Shown: one piece after another, positions 1 through 19,472 of the stretch
Position numbering within the stretch: the first letter of the stretch is position 1
Layout: every line of letters begins with the position of its first letter
Source of the DNA: Druceiella hillmani
Taxonomy: Eukaryota > Arthropoda > Insecta > Lepidoptera > Hepialidae
NCBI GenBank assembly: GCA_039881145.1
Contig: JAYKKI010000052.1
Location: 16,259,067-16,323,066, forward strand
DNA length: 64,000 nucleotides
Direction: 5' to 3'
The notes under the pieces: generated by a model
The model's input: the letters and a program-made list of their open reading frames with translations, nothing else
Databases searched by the model: none
What the model was told of the DNA's origin: nothing
Program-made: the position numbers and the translations under genes

Positions 1-711
1 TAAATAGATAAAATATTGCTATAAACTACAGGTGTTAATATACGGTATTTTTTATCACTGAAAATTTGGGCTTGCCAATGATTGTAATCAATTAATTGTT
101 ATTCAAAATTACTTGTATTTTCATGTATTTTATATTTCATTATTATCAATATAAACTTTAAATTTTCATTCTATAAATAAATAGATATAAACTTAATAAG
201 CTATATACAACTTTAATCAATCGAAGTTTTTATTGACTTCATTTTATTATTTTGTCACACTGTTTATCTCCAACATTAGTTTATCTCCAACATTAGTTTA
301 GTCGTTTAGTAGGTCAAAATGGTGAGAATAAAATTTCTTTATTACGATTTTGTGTAAAGATAGTCCAGCTTATTATTATAATAAAGGTCCGTGGTTTAAA
401 ACTATATATTTTAAATACTCATCAATTTCAACTGGCTTTTTTTCTGTTATTTTGAACATTGAAACATTTCTTCTACTGAAAGTATTTTTTGTAAACTTTT
501 TTGCTATTTCTGGTTGTATTTCATGTTTGCAATTTTTACTTTTTAGGTGTTTTTGCTTTTTATTGATTTAAGATTATTCAATAGATAATACGGGGCGGGT
601 AATCCTTTTAACTAGGTTTTAAAGAAATGTTCATTTCAAAGAATTAAATTTTCAGTTTTTTCTGGAAAATAGAAGACCCAATTAATCTAAGTGTAACATT
701 TTTTACTTATG
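1..711. other. unassigned AT-rich sequence
   Basis: No gene or named repeat recognised. A short direct duplication of a 'tatctccaacattagttta'-type unit lies near 264-300. A 73-codon open frame from 350 has low-complexity Phe/Leu-rich content and no family resemblance. Confidence 0.4.
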
Positions 712-724
712 CCTTTATAACTTA

Positions 725-963
725 TTGAATATATTTGGCGTTAATTTTGTAGAAATTCATTATTCACAATTAAATGAAACTATGTTATGTAGTATTATTT
801 CTACTTTCTTTAAGTTCTTTACCACAACCTAGGTTTCGTTGTATTACAACATCTTCAGGTGGGCTATTAGTAAAGATCTTTGCTAATATCCCACCTAAAC
901 CTAGGTCGTGGTAAAGAACTTAAAGAAAGTAGAAATAATACTACATAACGTAGTTTTATTTAA
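725..963 (-). mobile_element. palindromic tailed element, copy 1
   Basis: This copy of the hairpin family has its unique tail on the left, starting TTGAATATATTTGGCG, followed by two inverted arms that carry the ACCTAGGTTTCGTTGT block. It is flanked by CCTTTATAACTTA (712-724) and CCTTTATTACTTA (964-976), a 13-bp direct repeat with one mismatch that I read as a target-site duplication. The arm end opposite the tail stops at TTTTATTTAA and lacks the terminal TTGTG seen in fuller copies. The second arm is shortened around the centre. Orientation is given with the tail as the 3' end. Confidence 0.85.
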
Positions 964-976
964 CCTTTATTACTTA

Positions 977-2248
977 CTAATATATTAAACAAATAACAAT
1001 TAATTATTAACATATTTTATCGAAGCAACTATTGAGCAGTTGTGGAACGCGGAAAAAAGTAAAACAATTTTGTGCAAAATTTTGAAGAAATAGTTTTGGA
1101 AACCTTATTCGCTCTTTTGAAATGATTCCCCAAAAGATATGCGAAATTGAAAAAAGTTTCGAATACTTCACTTGTCCCCTAAAAAATTTCTGTATAAATA
1201 TTTTTAGTATATTGTAACGTTATATATTAAATCATAAGCGAGTTAATATGCCTTATAGCATTGAAGTCCGTATGTTATATTAACATTGAAGTTCGTATGT
1301 TAAACGATTGCTGAGAAAAACGAATGTGGCTAACAGACATATTAATGGACACTTTACTTATCTTATGAGGTTTCTCTTCTTTTTCTTTTAAAGGAAGAAA
1401 CCCTAATAAAAATATAGGCAGACTCGACATCAAATTTAAGTAGATCTTTTTACTTAAATCTGTTCCAAGGTTTTTCATAGTTTCCATAATCAAAAATGTT
1501 CTCTATAATATTACTTCTCTACCACTTCTTTTTCACTTGCTAATTTTCATTCAATTCGGATCGCCTCTTTATCAACCCCTATAAAATAACATATTGGTTT
1601 TCCTGCACGTGCGTCACTATTTCACTTTCAATTCATTATCTGAAGAAGGGTTGGGTCGTGAGTTCACACTCGTATCTTCCAAATTGAGTCAGCTGTTCGC
1701 TGAGTGCATGATATCAGGACCGTCTAGCGTCCGCAACTTTAATGACGTGTCAATTTTATTAGTACGCTTTAAATTAACAGCTCTGGTGAGTATTTACGTG
1801 AACAATATAAAAGTAAATAAAGACAGTGACTGTGACTTATTAAATGAAAGTTTTTCTTTATTTTTTTCTACGTATCAATTTTTCCTTTGTCATTTCTGTT
1901 AAAAAAAGTAAGATTTCATAAAATTATGTTAAGCGTTTTTCATAAAATTATGTTAAGTTAGGTTATTTGTCTCGTTATGTAATGTAAAGTGGACAAAAAT
2001 ATCTAAATAAATGCTTTTGTTAACGAATGATAACAGCATTTTAATTGTTCTTATCCAGAATATATAACATCTTTTCGTTTTCAGGTCAACAAAATAAGTA
2101 CAATAATCGATGTATTACCTATAATTTAACTTTCCACAAACAATATAATATCGGAAGGGATGTCTTTTATAGCAGCTATCCATTTATTTTTGAATCAATT
2201 TATAATAGAACGCCCGTTATGAAGTTTTATAAGGTGCAAAATTAGATG
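977..2248. other. unassigned sequence with a GC-richer block
   Basis: No gene recognised. The stretch 1594-1780 is richer in GC and CpG than its surroundings and holds a 102-codon plus-strand open frame with no motif I know. It could be an exon or an old repeat; nothing here decides. Confidence 0.3.
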
Positions 2249-2330
2249 TTCAGAGCGTTAAAAAAGTGTAACTGTTAGGTTCTGATTGTCCGAAGTTCAG
2301 AGCGTTTAAAAAAGTATAATCGATAGGTGG
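2249..2330. repeat. 47-bp tandem duplication
   Basis: The phrase TTCAGAGCGTTAAAAAAGTG begins at 2249 and recurs, slightly diverged, at 2296, giving a 47-bp period and a little under two copies. Confidence 0.7.
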
Positions 2331-2662
2331 CCTCTCTCCGCATCTTTAGAGTGAGATATTAATGTTTATTTTTCATTTTCTTATGGCGTCATCGCAATGA
2401 CGGAGTATGACACACATAGTTTACTATCGTTCACTTATATCAATATGTAATCATTAAAAGTCATTATGTCTGAATATTTGGTGTCTTCCATTCTGCAAAA
2501 TTAAAAACTCTTGCTTTTGCAAGCACCACTTATCTGAAGAATAAAATCTGGTAATTTTAAAATGGGCGTAAAATAAACACTCTCACTCATCCTGCGCGCG
2601 GCCGACAACCGTGCAATGAAATGTACCTATAAATATATAGAGTCGGTACGCACACATATATT

Positions 2663-3062
2663 TCTTATTCTAGAATTCTATTTTTACTTCTTTTATTTCA
2701 GTAGATAATTCGTTGTCTTACTGGCAAAAACATTTAGATGGAAAATATTGGTTTTTTGACCACCTTTGAATTAAATCAGAAAGAAATAATAAATTTTCTG
2801 TTGTAAAAAAATAAATACTTATTTGTTAATAACCTTGTTTTAGCATATATTATACATAAGTGAAAAATATACAGAATGTTCAGGGTTATACAATTTTATA
2901 CAATAACCCTCGTCATACCAAAATTGACACATCGTGTTCAAAGTAAATATTTCAAAGGGAATAGCAGTTTCCTTAAAAAATGTACTTGGGTCAGATGAAT
3001 CTAAAACAACACAAACACCCAAAAAATTAGTAATATTATTAAGAAAATTATACTAAATTTGT
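2663..3062. repeat. left arm of a large inverted repeat
   Basis: Read on the opposite strand, this segment matches 3862-4248 over about 390 bp, with roughly a quarter of positions differing. Shared landmarks in order are CTAGAATTC, AGATGGAAAATATTG, GTTAATAACCTTGTTTTA, GAAAAATATACAGAA, AAATATTTCAAAG and TAATATTATT. A 60-codon minus-strand open frame lies inside this arm (2840-3022), but its counterpart in the other arm is interrupted by stops, so conserved coding is not supported. Confidence 0.8.
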
Positions 3063-3861
3063 TCCGTAAAACTTTAATGCAGACTACTATGTATCTGTCA
3101 TCACTATAATTTTGAGTATCTCTTTACATTAACATGGCCTCGTATGTTTAAAATAGAGATGAATATATTTCTTCAGAGACATATTGAAATTAAGTTTAAT
3201 TTTGTTTCGGTTTATTTCATAAAAAAATTATGAAAAATAAATAAAATAAAAATTGTTTTACGAGAGTTAAAGAACTACAGAAAACTGCTTATCATATTGT
3301 TGATCTACGAGATCATACATATTGGTAATGTTTGATCAGACTCATAAATTTTAAATTTAGTATAGCTTAAATAGATACGCTCACAAATAACATTTGGACT
3401 CATTGAGAAATAAACCTCAATAAAAAGGCTATTATTATATCACTTTTAAAAGAGTTTTATGTCGTAACAATAAGTTATGTAGGTTAATTTCCTAATATTT
3501 TTAAAAGTAAAATATGTAAAAGGCGTATTTAAAGTATTTTCTAATTGACGCTATTTAGACATTTTTTTACGATTCAACTGTAAAACTAACTTTGTGTTTG
3601 TCATAGATTGCGTACGCGATCAAAAGAATCAAAAGGATAGTTTTACGAGAATTATTTTTAACAATTATTGAAATTTGTAAAGATTTTTTTTAACTTTTTA
3701 AGACTATATATTAATTTCCCATACTGTTATTATTCATCACGTTTTGATAATCAAAGACAAGAAAATGACTTTTCATTAAAGATTTTCGGCAGCAAGTTGT
3801 CGTATAAAGACGGATAAAAATATAAATTAAAGCTAAAGGATCAAACTTTTTAATTATGCTA
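3063..3861. other. spacer between the inverted arms
   Basis: About 800 bp of AT-rich DNA separates the two arms. I see no open frame or transposase motif in it. It could be the core of a foldback-type element or unrelated sequence between two inverted repeat copies. Confidence 0.4.
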
Positions 3862-4248
3862 AATATGTAGCACAATTTTCTGAATAATATTATTAATTTT
3901 AGAGGATGTTTGTGTTATTGCAGGTTCATCTGACTAAAGTATATTTTTTAAAGAAACTTCTATTTACTTTGAAATATTTATTTTGATATATCTTTTTTTT
4001 GGTATGAAGAAGCCCATTGCCTAAAATTTGAGAACCCTTCTGTATATTTTTCATTTATATATAACATATGATAAAACAAGGTTATTAACCACTAAGTATT
4101 TATTAGTTCACAACAGTACATTTAATATTTCTTTTTGATTTAATTAAAAGGAGGTCAAGAAATCAATATTTTCCATCTAAAGGTTTTGCCAACAAGACAA
4201 TGAATCATCTACTGAAAGAAAAGATATAAAAATGGAATTCTAGAGTAA
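3862..4248. repeat. right arm of a large inverted repeat
   Basis: Inverted counterpart of 2663-3062. The outer boundary, near a CTAGAGTAAG stretch, lies directly beside the start of the Copia-like relic, so the two may be physically related or merely adjacent. Confidence 0.8.
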
Positions 4249-4249
4249 G

Positions 4250-5880
4250 AGCAGCAATTTTCATTAGATACTGGAAAAAACATAAAAGGGTACATATTCC
4301 AGGTAGGACTCATAACATCGAATTCCAAGACGGTAATAGAAAGCTGAAAAGCAAACTTTTTAGAATTCACCGTAAAGGGAAACCACGTCTCCTTGGATTT
4401 GATATATTCTAAGTTTGAGTCTACACCCCACTCTTCCGATCATTCTGGTCACACGTTAAAGTTAACAGACCTTGTGGTAGACTATGAATCTAATCTTGAA
4501 GACATGTTTGAGAATAATATTTATCAAACCCAACTTTGGGCTAAAGAGTACCACAGATCGAAGGTATTGATTATGATGAAAAGTTTTCCTTACAGTCAGG
4601 TACTATTATGATCCAATTCGTTTACTCTCCATAGCTGTTTAGAAAACTTTATAAATAATTCAATTTGATATCACTACAGCCTTCTTATACGGTGACGTGA
4701 AGGAGATACACATGGCAGAATTCTGGCAATTAGAATGTAAACAGAACACAGTATGTAAACTGATCAAACTTTTATACTTATGAAAAGAACTACTTGTTTG
4801 CTAGAATGCAACATTTTATTTAGTCTTAAACAATTCGGCGTTATAAAAAGTAAAACTCATCAATATATTTATTTATGACAAGTCAATGCAATGAAATTTT
4901 ATTTTCGTCTCTATGATTATGATGAACTGCGTTTTAAAAAATAAAAATTGGTCCTGAATAAAATAGTAAATGACCTTCAGCAAACTTCTATGACACGATC
5001 TTGAAATATCTTTTGAAATATGGTCCATCACTAATTTCATCGCTATACAAATAAGAAAAGGATTCATCATACCGAATATATTTATTAAATATTTAACTAT
5101 TGAATAATATGTAATTGGTGACCCAGTCCTGAGAGTATTCCATTTGATACTCATATAAAGTTACAAAAAATTAGCAGCCACTATAGAAAGATCACCCATC
5201 GAGAAAAGGAGCAGTAAAATTACTAATCAATGCAACAATCGTGGGCAGAACTGACATTATGTTATCTGTGAGTCAGGTAAGTAGATTAGTTACAACGATT
5301 CTTACAAAAAAGGAGTAAAAACAATATTGAAATATTTAAACAAAATTAAGAGACTCTAATTGTGCTACCTATATTATCTAAATACCACTGACATAATCGA
5401 ATATAGCGACACTTATTACACAAATGACGTCAAAACCACAAACTTAACAACTGGATATATATTTCTCAAAATTAGAGCCATTGTCACCGTTTTCAGCCAG
5501 TTTCAATGAAGTGTAACTCTCTTTTCCGTCGCAGCAGAATTCATAGGAGCGTGTGAAGTTGCCAAATTAACCACAAGGTTAAGGCAGTTGCTAAGTAATT
5601 TAAGTGAATACAATCAAATCATTGTGTGCCTAAATATTGGTAATTAAAATGTAATGAGTGTCTCTAAAATGACGATTTTAATAAACTATGCTGACATATG
5701 GATTTTGAGCTTTTTGCAAAGGATAATTTTAATACGAATTTCCTAAAGGATAAATATGATGAAAATATACTTAAACTATGTATGTACGATCAGTGTATCG
5801 ATGTATTCACAATTGAATTCTCCCTAACTAAATTCACAGTCATGAAAATTAAAACTGAAATGTTCAATTTAATATAGCTC
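4250..5880 (+). pseudogene. Copia-type retrotransposon pol relic (RT and RNase H)
   Basis: This is a decayed pol region of a Ty1/copia LTR retrotransposon. Fragments in different plus frames follow the usual order. A GIDYDE-like piece lies near 4563. The RT block QFDITTAFLYGD lies at 4662-4697 and resembles the family's QFDVKTAFLNGD, followed by VCKL near 4752. A TRPDI-like stretch is near 5250. The RNase H part shows YSDTYYT near 5400, TTGYIFL near 5450 and AAEF near 5535, and a TKF-containing C-terminal piece ends near 5870. Stops and frameshifts occur throughout, so the copy cannot make a working protein. No integrase or gag was recognised upstream, so the copy is truncated at its 5' end. 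I could not identify LTRs or a target-site duplication. Confidence is good for the family and low for the exact ends. Confidence 0.8.
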
Positions 5881-6382
5881 TGTAATTCTATATCTGTAAT
5901 TCTTTTCTCTATAAATTATAACACTTACACAGTGTTTGCAATTATTTAATTTTATAATTCTGTTGTATTGTAAGAGTATTTCCTAATCTTATATAATATT
6001 TTTCAATATACTGCTAACTATTAACCTGATGATATACTTATTTTGTACATCAGTTTAACTTCATGTAATGCTGCTTACTATGCTGTCAACTGTTAAAATT
6101 TGTGCTCATTTAGCTATCTAATTCTAGATTCTACTTAGGTACGGATATCGAAATATGGTATCAGTACATATTAATGCCACTCTTTCCTGTCCACTTGTTA
6201 TTGTCTATAGCAAAGGATATGAAACGTATAAGTCACTGTTCTTCATTTTTGTACTCGCTGATGTCAAGGGACGACCAGTAATAGTCCCAGTAACGGGTAA
6301 GTATACTCAATGCAAAATATATAAAGAATCACGCACGTACGTCCGTCCATCCATCTACGTTGTTATTTTCAAAACCCGTTTG
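5881..6382. other. unassigned sequence 3' of the Copia relic
   Basis: The 3' LTR of the Copia relic would be expected here. I cannot delimit one because no second copy is visible upstream. The plus-strand open frame 6155-6466 runs into the AT repeat and is not believable as a gene. Confidence 0.3.

Positions 6383-6465
<83 letters not shown>
6383..6465. repeat. (AT)n microsatellite
   Basis: A nearly pure AT dinucleotide run with one ACAC interruption near 6407. Confidence 0.95.
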
Positions 6466-6466
<1 letters not shown>

Positions 6467-6539
6467 CAGGCTGAATCGATTAAGTTTTCTATATGTTATA
6501 ATCTTTTAATACATTTGAAAAAATATTAAAAGTTTTATA

Positions 6540-6803
6540 CACAATTAAATGAAACTACGTGATGTAATATTATTTCTACTATCTTTAATTTCTTTACCAC
6601 GACCTAGGTTTCGTTGTATTACAACATCTTCAGGTGGGATATTAGCAAAGTACTTTGCTAATATCCCACCTGAAGATGTTGTAATACAACGAAACCTATG
6701 TCGTGGTAAAGAACTTAAAGAAAGTAGAAATAATACTACATCACGTAGTTTCATTTAATTGTGAATAATGAATTTCTACAAAATTAACGCCAAATATATT
6801 CAA
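6540..6803 (+). mobile_element. palindromic tailed element, copy 2 (most complete hairpin)
   Basis: Starts CACAATTAAATGAAACTACG. The arms are 6540-6650 and about 6653-6763, roughly 111 bp each, with only about four mismatches and a loop of a few bases at TTTGCTAA. After the arms comes the one-sided tail AATAATGAATTTCTACAAAA up to ATATATTCAA at 6803. TAAAAGTTTTATA at 6527-6539 is repeated exactly at 6804-6816, a 13-bp target-site duplication. Because the sequence is a palindrome, 69-codon frames with near-identical translations, starting MKLRDV, are open on both strands. Confidence 0.92.
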
Positions 6804-6816
6804 TAAAAGTTTTATA

Positions 6817-7478
6817 GGTTACTTGGAAATATTTTAGTAAATATGAACGTGTTAACTAAATAATTAATATTCATAAATAAGTGACCATAACTTAATTTAT
6901 TCAACAATAACATAACACAGGTTGATAATAATTATTCTTCTTTCAAAAGTAATTTATTCCATTAATCAGTGAAATTTATTTGGCAGTATTTAATAATGAG
7001 GATAGCAAAATACAGGTTAACGTGTTGGTGTTCGATTTTGTCATCTTTCGGAGGCGTGCTCTAATTCTGTATTGTATTTCTGCCTTTACACCGCAGGTTG
7101 GAACTCATTGCTAACCACTGGTACATATCCATTGTCAGAGGTAGCGCGATCTTGGGACGCGATATCGGATGGATCACGGATTCGGTATCATATGAGAATT
7201 ATGTTTTAAACATTGAAGTATAATAAGCGCAACAAGTTCATTTCATCAACTAATAACTGTTGTATGTTTTTGCGAAAAGTTCTGATATACCCAATTAATT
7301 GCAATTATGATTTATAATGAAACATTGATAATAAATATATTTTCACAATCGCATCCATACATGTGCTATGCTTCTTTACTCTTCTTTCGTCCTTTTTGCT
7401 GGTTTTCTGTTAAACAATGAAAATTAATATGTATCAGAAAATAAATGAAAAATTTTACTGAATTATTATGAATGGACC
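6817..7478. other. intergenic sequence with a GC-richer, possibly coding block
   Basis: Most of this is AT-rich. The block 7020-7200 is clearly richer in GC. From a possible acceptor (CACCGCAG) near 7096, one plus frame reads about 40 codons without a stop and with varied composition (for example HWYISIV and RDIGWITD). On the minus strand another frame is open over the same block. I do not recognise a family, and either strand could be the coding one, or neither. Confidence 0.3.
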
Positions 7479-7600
7479 GTGATATTATTATATATTGTGT
7501 ATGTGTACGTGCATATATATGTGTATTCGTGGAAACTATATATGTGTATGTGTGTGTATATGTATTTCATATGTGTACATTTGTATATGTATGTATATCA
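7479..7600. repeat. imperfect TG/TA simple repeat
   Basis: Low-complexity TGTATATG-type sequence with no clean unit. Confidence 0.7.
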
Positions 7601-7860
7601 ACAGGCGCTAGCCGTAAGCGGGCTGTGTCGGTTTTGCTTACAGTATAACTGCACAAGCCGAGCTAGTAACCTTTTTGTGTGGATAAAATATTAAAACAAT
7701 TAAGGTTAAGGCGTGTAACTTAATTTTTAACTTTAATTTTGTTAGTAGCCCTAAGAAAATTTTTGTACATTTTATTGCTTTACCTGTAGTATTTTATATC
7801 CACAAATAAATTATATTATTATTATTGTATGCAAAGGATTATTGTAAAAAAATATTTGTA

Positions 7861-7866
7861 TTTATT
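7861..7866 (-). promoter_or_regulatory. possible polyadenylation signal of the acyltransferase gene
   Basis: Read on the minus strand this is AATAAA, about 137 bases past the stop codon at 8003-8005. In such AT-rich DNA the hexamer is expected often by chance, so support is positional only. Confidence 0.3.
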
Positions 7867-8002
7867 ACTTCACTACAACATATTAACAAAATGTTATCGA
7901 TTAACTGTTTAAAAACAGTTAAAACTGAATTGGGATAACTTACCGAAAGTTTTAATTTCATTACACAAAAAATCTTCCTATTACATAATTTATGTGTGTA
8001 AT

Positions 8003-16578
<8,576 letters not shown>

Positions 16579-18429
16579 TAAAAATTAAAAGTTTAACAAA
16601 TGTTATTACTAAATACGAAATACTAGCAGACTTTCGACGAGAAGTTCCATCCGCTCGCTTGTGACTGAAAACTCTAAAAAGTGTTTTTGTTGACTTCCAT
16701 ATAATATAATTTTATTTGGAGTATGATTAGAAGTAAAACAATATTTATATTAAAAATATTGTAATAGACCCTCATTGAATTTCTGTTCCATAAAAGGAAA
16801 AAACAAAAAAATAAAAGTGTCATAGGCACCCGCACGTCCCTCACCGTTATTATTAAACGCAATAAATTTGCTAGAGAACAATAAGTAGAACAGAAGAAGA
16901 GAGATAGTGAAGAGTGAGCCATTTCATCGAGGAAGTCTGGGGCTAATAGTAGTACCTTATAAAATAAAGGCACATTAAATTAATAACACCGCTAGAAATA
17001 TTAACCACTTTTGTTGTATTTTTTTGTTAATTAAAATTAATATTAATTAAAACAACAAGTAATGGCAAAACGAACAGAGAGTATAACATGTGGAGAAAAA
17101 ATATTTTTCATAGCGCTTATGGATACAACTTACTTTATTACCTCAACCTAAAACTGTATAACAACAGGCAAAAGAATTTTCACTTCCGATGGTGGCTTCA
17201 AATATTAACGCACCATTTTCAAGGTCTGTATGTTTTAGCGAGGAGCGGAAATGGTAATCGTCTGTTTCGTTACCGATCGTTCTCTTTATGCATGCGGGAA
17301 TAAAAGAAAAAGTCACACGAGACTTATTTGTCACGCAAAAGTCTTTGGCTTCTCCCTTAGAGGTCGTTTCTTAATTCCATGATCTATTTAGTTTAACTGT
17401 ATTTTTTAACACACATCTGTTATGTTAAAAATATTTTCTTTTAAGAACGGGTTTAATGAAACTTTATAGGAAGATGCATTTAAATTTTGTAAGCAAACAG
17501 AAGTAATGAAAAAAAACAGTTTTTTAATTGTATTTCAAGTAATTCCCATATATAGAAACAGCAAATTTTTTTTATATGTAGAAATTGTCTTCTTATTTCT
17601 ACTTTTCCTCTATTATCTGCTTTTACAGAAAACTTTTTTAGTAGTAAATTCAAAATGGTGAGAAGGAAACAATAAACATTTTATGAGGTAATAAAAAAAT
17701 AATCTGTAAAGTTTAGAGTTGAATAAAAACTTATTTTAAGTAATATTTGCCTGCTAAAGGAAAAATAATGCAAAATGTGTATGTATGCATAAATAAAAGT
17801 TAAAAAGAAATTGTTTTAAGTAATATTTAAAAATTTCCTAAGAATTATTAAGTTTTTGTAAGATATTGATACATCTTAAATTAGGCACATTAAGCTACAC
17901 TAAGCAATACAATTGTTTATTAAATTATTTGCAAATATTGAAATCATTTTTCAATATTTATCTAATGAAAAGTGAAAAATAATTTAAAGGAATATAATTG
18001 AATTTACATAAAAATTGAGGTAACTGAAATGAACAATAAATTTCTTCCGAATATATCTTTTAATCACACTTTTATCGCCCGACGTTCGCTCCTCAAAGAC
18101 CGGGAAGTTAACGCCAAGCAGAAATCCCGCCATTACAAAAAATTTGTCAATAGCCAAATCGGGGCATATATATCGAGCTGTGTTAAAGAGCTACACGGAA
18201 AAAAATAAGCATTTATTAGAAAGACAGGTTGTAGTCAAAATAAACTAGAGATAAAATTAAAGGAATAATCAATTGTGTGTGTGTGTGTTTAATTCCTTCC
18301 AAAAAGAAATAAAACTGAAAAAATATTTTCTGAACTGATATTTCTGTAGTTTTATAGCAAAACACGTAAAAAAATTGAAAAGAAGAAGTGAGATTCACTG
18401 ATATGTAATAAATAAATTAACAAACTTAC
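16579..18429. other. probable intron sequence; one GC-richer block near 18070-18200
   Basis: Mostly AT-rich. From about 18070 to 18200 the sequence is CpG-containing and has open frames on both strands, with no family recognised. Possibly an old repeat. Confidence 0.3.
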
Positions 18430-18460
18430 AAAAATCCATTTACAGAACTTATTCATATTC
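18430..18460 (-). CDS. possible small acyltransferase exon
   Basis: The acceptor ATATATTTCCAG and donor GTAAGTTTG are strong. The 31-nt exon encodes NMNKFCKWIF, placed where the family has the basic segment before RLTPALAM. Its phase does not match the next exon at 16541, so either another exon intervenes or this is a chance pair of splice sites. Confidence 0.3.
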
Positions 18461-18615
18461 CTGGAAATATATAAACGACAGTTAGAATTATTCCATTTCC
18501 ACCATTTAGGAGAGACCGAAATAATTAAAGTGATACATAACACGGTACTATCTGATCAATATGACCGATTTATTTGTAATCTGGTAGTGAAGTTACCGTT
18601 GTAATTATTTAGAGT

Positions 18616-18735
18616 AAAAACAAACCTTCATTAGGTTCAATATATGTATCACTCCAATTCGGGACGACTATTTAATGAAAACAAAAACGTCTCTTTCTCA
18701 CATGTAAAGTTTTATAATTCATTATTGTTTCAAAT
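18616..18735. repeat. left copy of a ~120-bp direct repeat flanking the LINE fragment
   Basis: AAAAACAAACCTTCATTAGG begins here, then GGGACGACTATTTAATGAAAA, then CACATGTAAAGTTTTATAA. The same landmarks in the same order and spacing occur at 19473-19594. Confidence 0.85.
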
Positions 18736-19472
18736 CAGACAAGGGGGTGCACTGGCCTGCTTGCTCTTTAATATTGCCCTCCAAAAGATTGTGAAAGACT
18801 CTAACATAATTACCCGTGATACAATCTTTAACAAATCTGTTCAGAGTTTTGCATTCGTTGACGATACTGACACTGTCACACGAAGCCCTGAGGTACTTAA
18901 AGAGGCTTTTACATCATTAGAGGCTGCAGCCTACAAAATGCATCCGGAAATCAACCACAATAAAACTAAGTATATGACCTGTTCTAATTATAGCAGCCCT
19001 TATTTTGAAATCGGGGATTACAAATTTGAAACCGTTAGCAACTTTAAATACTTAGGATCAGAAGTTGATATTCTCAATGATATCATGCCTGAGATCCGTA
19101 GTAGGGCCACAGCAGCTAACCGATATTTTTTCGGTCTTGAAGTCTAGCTTCACCAGTAGAAAGACAAATATTCCGATTTACAAAAGCTTAATTAGACCCA
19201 TTCTTACTTATTCTACAGAGACATTGACATACCATCCCTGTTTTTGAAAGAAAGATTTTAATAAGTATTATTAATTATCTAAAATGTAACAAGATTGGGC
19301 TCCCTAAAAAGAGGAAAACCTACACTTGCTCTACTCTACTGCCTGGAAAAAGACTTTAAAATTCTAAATGTAACGAACTGGATGTCTTTGGAGACAAGAA
19401 CAGGAGAGCTTGGGAGTTGATTCTGTGGACGGTAGGGGCCCATCCTGGGCTGTCAAGCTATTGAAGAAGAAG
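18736..19472 (+). pseudogene. 5'-truncated non-LTR retrotransposon reverse transcriptase fragment
   Basis: The plus strand encodes RQGGALACLLFN, matching the RT motif QGDPLSPLLFN, then AFVDDTDTV, where the usual catalytic YADD reads FVDD, and NFKYLGSEV, typical of the following LINE motif. After a frameshift near 19140 come SRKTNIPIYKSLIRPILTYS and, near 19435, AHPGL, which is common at the C-terminus of such LINE proteins. The element ends in a GAA-rich stretch (GAAGAAGAAGAA) about 19463-19474. The endonuclease and first part of RT are absent, so this is a dead 5'-truncated copy. Its family looks RTE/CR1-like, but I cannot fix the clade by eye. Confidence 0.8.

Noticed and set aside
1594..1902. 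102-codon plus-strand frame
   Set aside because: No family resemblance; its second half is low-complexity Phe/Ser. Reported only as an unassigned GC-richer block.
6545..6758. MKLRDV-type frames as host genes
   Set aside because: They lie wholly within a repeated palindromic element, and similar frames on both strands follow from the palindrome itself. Kept only as a finding.
18644..18735. N-terminal part of the 167-codon frame as LINE protein
   Set aside because: This part lies within the flanking direct repeat that also occurs at 19473 without RT, so it is host or duplicated flank that happens to be in frame.
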